64,000 bases of DNA. Source: Eubacteriaceae bacterium (GTDB lineage Bacteria; Bacillota; Clostridia; Lachnospirales; Lachnospiraceae). The notes beneath the pieces were generated by a model. The model was not told where the DNA came from, searched no databases, and saw only the letters and a list, made by a program, of their open reading frames with translations. Shown one piece after another: positions 60,914-64,000 of this stretch (positions are counted from its first letter, which is position 1; every line of letters starts with the position of its first letter). The position numbers and the translations under genes were made by a program. The stretch lies in the NCBI GenBank assembly GCA_902362455.1, contig CABIWJ010000004.1, positions 154,133 through 218,132 of the forward strand. The letters are read 5' to 3'.

Positions 60914-63574
60914 GTGGAAAAAAAATTAGTATTAATAGATGGACACAGTATTTTAAACAGAGCATTTTATGGAGTTCCAGATTTAACTAATTCAGCAGGA
61001 CTTCATACTAATGCTGTTTATGGCTTTCTTAATATAATGTTTAAGATACTTGAGGAGGAGAATCCTACCAATCTTGCAGTGGCATTTGATGTTAAGCAGC
61101 CGACATTCAGACATATAATGTATGCAGAGTACAAAGGAACAAGAAAACCAATGCCAGAAGAATTAAGAGAACAGGTGCCTCTTATTAAAGAAGTCTTACA
61201 GGCTATGAATATACGAATTGTAGAACTGCCGGGCTATGAAGCTGATGATGTACTTGGTACATTAGCAAAACGTGGCGAGAAAGAGAATATGTCAGTAAGT
61301 GTTATTACAGGTGATAGAGATTTACTTCAGCTTGCTACAGATAAAATCTTAATCCGTATTCCAAAGACTAAGAAAGGTACTACGGAAGTTGAGAACTATT
61401 ATGACAAGCAGGTAGAGGAGAAATATCAGGTAACACCGATAGAATTTATAGATGTGAAGGCACTTATGGGTGATACAGCAGATAATATACCCGGTGTGCC
61501 ATCAGTCGGTGAGAAAACAGCCACATCGTTAATAGTCCAGTATCATTCGGTTGAGAATCTGTATAAACATATAGATGAGATTACTAAGAAGAAATTAAAA
61601 GAGAATTTAGAGAATAACAAAGATAAAGCATTTATGAGTAAAACTCTTGCTACGATTAATATAGAATCTCCTGTTGAACTTGATTTTGCAGAAACAGAAC
61701 TTGATAATATCTTCACTGAAAAAGCATATGAAATCATGAAAAAATTAGAATTCAAAAGTATTATCAGTAAATTCGATAAAAATATTAAAGATTCAGATAA
61801 TTCTGATATAAAAATCGAAGGAAAACTTATAGAAGATTATGATGAAGCAGGAAAAATATTTAAAAAGGCATATAAAGCCTCTGATATCGGTCTTAATATA
61901 AGTGGCGATGATGAAAGTAAAGAGATTACTGCATTATCCATTGCATTTTCAACAGAGGAAATCTATGTTATTAAGAAACAGTGGTTTATTAATGATGCTT
62001 ATCTTAAGGAAAATCTTAAGAAACTTTTTGTGGATAACAAGGTAAGAATTAGTCTTATTAATCTTAAGAGACATCTTAAATATATTGATAATGATGAATT
62101 TAATTCAGATAAGATATTTGATAATGAGATTGCAGCTTATCTTATGAATCCTCTTAAAGATACTTATAATTATGACGATATTGCAAGAGATTACTTAAAT
62201 ATGACTTTACCATCAAAAAGTGAATTATTAGGTAAAGATACATTTGATAAAGCTATCAGTGAACAGACAGAAAACTTTATAAAATACAGTTCATACAGTG
62301 CAGCAGTCCCTTTTATGTCAAAGGACATTCTTGAGGTTGAATTAAAGAACAGCGGGCAGTTAGAACTATTTAATAATATAGAGATGCCTTTAATATATGC
62401 CCTTAACCGTATGGAGAATGAGGGTATAATGATAGAAAGAGATGAATTAGCGGCATATGGTAAAGTTCTAGGTGAAAAAATCGTTAAGTTAGAGAAAGAC
62501 ATTTATGAAGAAGTCGGTACTGAATTCAATATTAATTCACCTAAGCAGCTTGGAGAGATATTATTTGTTAAAATGGGAATTGAGGGTGGCAAGAAGACGA
62601 AAACCGGATATTCCACATCAGCAGAGGTATTAGAAAAATTAGCACCTGATTATCCCGTGGTTAATAAGATACTAGAATACAGACAATTAACTAAATTAAA
62701 GTCAACCTATGCAGATGGACTGGCGAATTATATTAGAAGTGATGGTAGAATACATGGTAAGTTTAACCAGACTATTACTGCAACAGGAAGAATAAGCAGC
62801 ACAGAGCCTAATCTTCAGAATATTCCAATCCGAATGGATATGGGCAAGAAATTCAGAAGAGTGTTTGTACCTAAGGAGGGTTGTGTGTTCATTGATGCGG
62901 ACTATTCACAGATAGAATTAAGGGTGCTTGCACATATTTCAAATGATGAAAATCTTATAGAAGCATATAAATCAGCACAGGATATTCATAGAATTACTGC
63001 ATCTAAGGTATTTAATACGCCATTAGAAGAAGTTACAGATACACAGAGAAGTAACGCTAAGGCAGTTAACTTTGGTATCGTTTACGGAATAAGTTCATTT
63101 GGACTTAGTCAGGACCTTAGCATTTCAAGAAAACAAGCAAAAGAATATATAGAACAGTATTTTGTGACATATCCAAAGATTAAGGAATTTCTTGATAAAA
63201 CCGTAGCCGATGCAAAGAAAAATGGTTATGTAACAACACTTTCAGGTAGAAGAAGACCAATTCCTGAACTTAAATCAAGCAACTTTATGCAGAGGTCTTT
63301 TGGTGAACGAATAGCTATGAATTCGCCTATTCAGGGAACCGCTGCAGATATAATTAAGATTGCAATGATAAATGTTGACAGAGAATTATTAGACAGAAAG
63401 TTAAAGTCAAGAATTGTGCTTCAGGTTCATGATGAACTGTTAGTTGAGACATATGAGGACGAAATCGAAGAAGTTAAGAATATACTTGAAGACAAAATGA
63501 AGAATGCCATGCAGCTTCGTGTTAATATGGAAATAGGCCTTGGAATTGGTAAAAACTGGCTAGAAGCACATTAA
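60914..63574 (+). CDS. polA: DNA polymerase I
   Basis: An 886-residue protein. The N-terminal 5'-3' exonuclease is intact (LVLIDGHSILNRAFYGVP, ELPGYEADDVLGTLA, VITGDRDLLQL, and GDTADNIPGVPSVGEKTA). The middle domain (about 300-460) lacks the DxE/ED motifs of proofreading, as in Taq and many Firmicutes. The polymerase has motif A FIDADYSQIELRVLAHI, motif B around RSNAKAVNFGIVYG and motif C VLQVHDELLVE. GTG 60914 has GAGGA close upstream. coaE follows, the usual polA-coaE order. Confidence 0.97.
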   Translation: MEKKLVLIDGHSILNRAFYGVPDLTNSAGLHTNAVYGFLNIMFKILEEENPTNLAVAFDVKQPTFRHIMYAEYKGTRKPMPEELREQVPLIKEVLQAMNIRIVELPGYEADDVLGTLAKRGEKENMSVSVITGDRDLLQLATDKILIRIPKTKKGTTEVENYYDKQVEEKYQVTPIEFIDVKALMGDTADNIPGVPSVGEKTATSLIVQYHSVENLYKHIDEITKKKLKENLENNKDKAFMSKTLATINIESPVELDFAETELDNIFTEKAYEIMKKLEFKSIISKFDKNIKDSDNSDIKIEGKLIEDYDEAGKIFKKAYKASDIGLNISGDDESKEITALSIAFSTEEIYVIKKQWFINDAYLKENLKKLFVDNKVRISLINLKRHLKYIDNDEFNSDKIFDNEIAAYLMNPLKDTYNYDDIARDYLNMTLPSKSELLGKDTFDKAISEQTENFIKYSSYSAAVPFMSKDILEVELKNSGQLELFNNIEMPLIYALNRMENEGIMIERDELAAYGKVLGEKIVKLEKDIYEEVGTEFNINSPKQLGEILFVKMGIEGGKKTKTGYSTSAEVLEKLAPDYPVVNKILEYRQLTKLKSTYADGLANYIRSDGRIHGKFNQTITATGRISSTEPNLQNIPIRMDMGKKFRRVFVPKEGCVFIDADYSQIELRVLAHISNDENLIEAYKSAQDIHRITASKVFNTPLEEVTDTQRSNAKAVNFGIVYGISSFGLSQDLSISRKQAKEYIEQYFVTYPKIKEFLDKTVADAKKNGYVTTLSGRRRPIPELKSSNFMQRSFGERIAMNSPIQGTAADIIKIAMINVDRELLDRKLKSRIVLQVHDELLVETYEDEIEEVKNILEDKMKNAMQLRVNMEIGLGIGKNWLEAH

Positions 63575-63605
63575 TATACTAATGTATTTAGAAATGAGGA
63601 TTAAA

Positions 63606-64000
63606 ATGATAATTGGAATAACCGGAGGAATAGGAACCGGAAAATCAACAGTTTTAAAGATACTTAATGAGAAGTTTGGATTCTCTATATTTGAAGCAGA
63701 TAAAATTGCACATGAACTTATGAGTAAGGGCAATGCAGTATATGATAGAATTGTCAATGAATTTGGAAATGATATACTTAAGAGTGATGGCGAAATAGAC
63801 AGAAAAGTAATGTCAAGTCTGGTATTTAATAATAAAAGCCGGTTAGAAACGATTAATAATATAGTTCATCCAGCAGTGATTGATGAAATTAAGAATAGGA
63901 TTGAAAGAGAGAATAAGTTAAACGGAACAGATAAGTTTGTTGTCGAGGCTGCACTACTTATTGAATCAGGCTGTGGTAAGATATGTGATAAAATCTGGTA
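63606..64000 (+). CDS. coaE: Dephospho-CoA kinase, 3' end beyond the window
   Basis: The first 131 codons of an enzyme that phosphorylates dephospho-CoA in the last step of CoA synthesis. The P-loop IIGITGGIGTGKSTVLK is at the very N-terminus; EADKIAHELMSKG carries the catalytic Asp; HPAVIDEI and VVEAALLIESGC are family blocks. The ATG follows the TAGAAATGAGGATTA context, 31 bases after polA. Partial only because the window ends. Confidence 0.95.
   Translation, partial: MIIGITGGIGTGKSTVLKILNEKFGFSIFEADKIAHELMSKGNAVYDRIVNEFGNDILKSDGEIDRKVMSSLVFNNKSRLETINNIVHPAVIDEIKNRIERENKLNGTDKFVVEAALLIESGCGKICDKIW

Noticed and set aside
1..64000. CRISPR array, prophage or insertion sequence
   Set aside because: No regularly spaced repeats, integrase, transposase or phage structural genes were seen; the repeats found are short and local.

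Overview
The window is AT-rich Firmicute chromosome (about one third G+C by eye, not counted) with strong AGGAGG-type ribosome binding sites, several TTG/GTG starts and TTGACA/TATAAT promoters. Lachnospiraceae-type flagellar genes, a FapA/DUF342 protein, PolC plus PolA, the SpoIVA sporulation protein, a group-B-like [FeFe]-hydrogenase and DXP-pathway isoprenoid genes together point to an anaerobic, probably motile clostridium of the family Lachnospiraceae. Lachnospira/Eubacterium eligens-like is my best guess; this is inference. No prophage, insertion sequence, integrase or CRISPR array is visible. Apart from the pilus locus the window is mostly core genome, and nearly all genes lie on the + strand.

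Layout. 1-3453: tail of a probable flagellar/chemotaxis operon (FapA-like protein, a small conserved protein, a membrane-anchored HTH protein, an MltG/YceG-like protein). 3529-5720: rpsB-tsf with its own promoter, structured leader, internal hairpin and terminator. 5770-7339: a GC-rich palindromic element and an FAD oxidoreductase. 7358-17157: a sortase-assembled pilus locus behind a textbook promoter. It holds a coiled-coil protein, a dedicated signal peptidase, a 1619-residue fibro-slime tip adhesin (LPKTG), a backbone pilin (LPTTG), a class C sortase, a minor pilin (IPQTG) and a second sortase. 17178-18475: RsmH and a small conserved protein. 18485-22823: a MarR regulator with a heterodimeric ABC exporter.

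23106-34395: a growth operon of the classical Firmicute order pyrH-frr-uppS-cdsA-dxr-rseP-ispG-polC, linking UMP kinase, ribosome recycling, undecaprenyl and phospholipid precursors, isoprenoids, site-2 proteolysis and replication. A possible nuclease-fold protein and a DHH phosphoesterase follow. 36510: tRNA-Glu(CTC), then CheX. 37236-50124: the rplS-lepB...rbgA-rnhB-(FliK-like)-(FlhB C-terminal-like)-yraN-pgeF-DUF512-der-plsY-gpsA region, resembling the Bacillus rplS-ylqF-rnhB-ylqG-ylqH arrangement. A small membrane protein, a GNAT protein and a nitroreductase are inserted in it.

50146-64000: a MalT-like LuxR regulator, a DUF2442 protein, a hydrogenase behind a Rex-like operator, spoIVA, an NCS2 purine permease, a membrane-anchored MutS-like ATPase, tRNA-Leu(CAA) on the minus strand, a 5'-truncated Fic-like remnant, a zinc-finger anti-sigma-like protein, polA and the start of coaE, which runs off the window.

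The points most worth a second look are the pilus locus with an A11 tract at the predicted transcription start of a perfect-consensus promoter; a GNAT gene whose only start giving a full domain is an ATA codon; a Rex-like site in front of the hydrogenase; a MarR-type operator overlapping its own promoter; two palindromic intergenic elements that look like interspersed repeats; an EF-Ts with an extra segment of about 60 residues; and an identical 15-base initiation context used by three separate genes.
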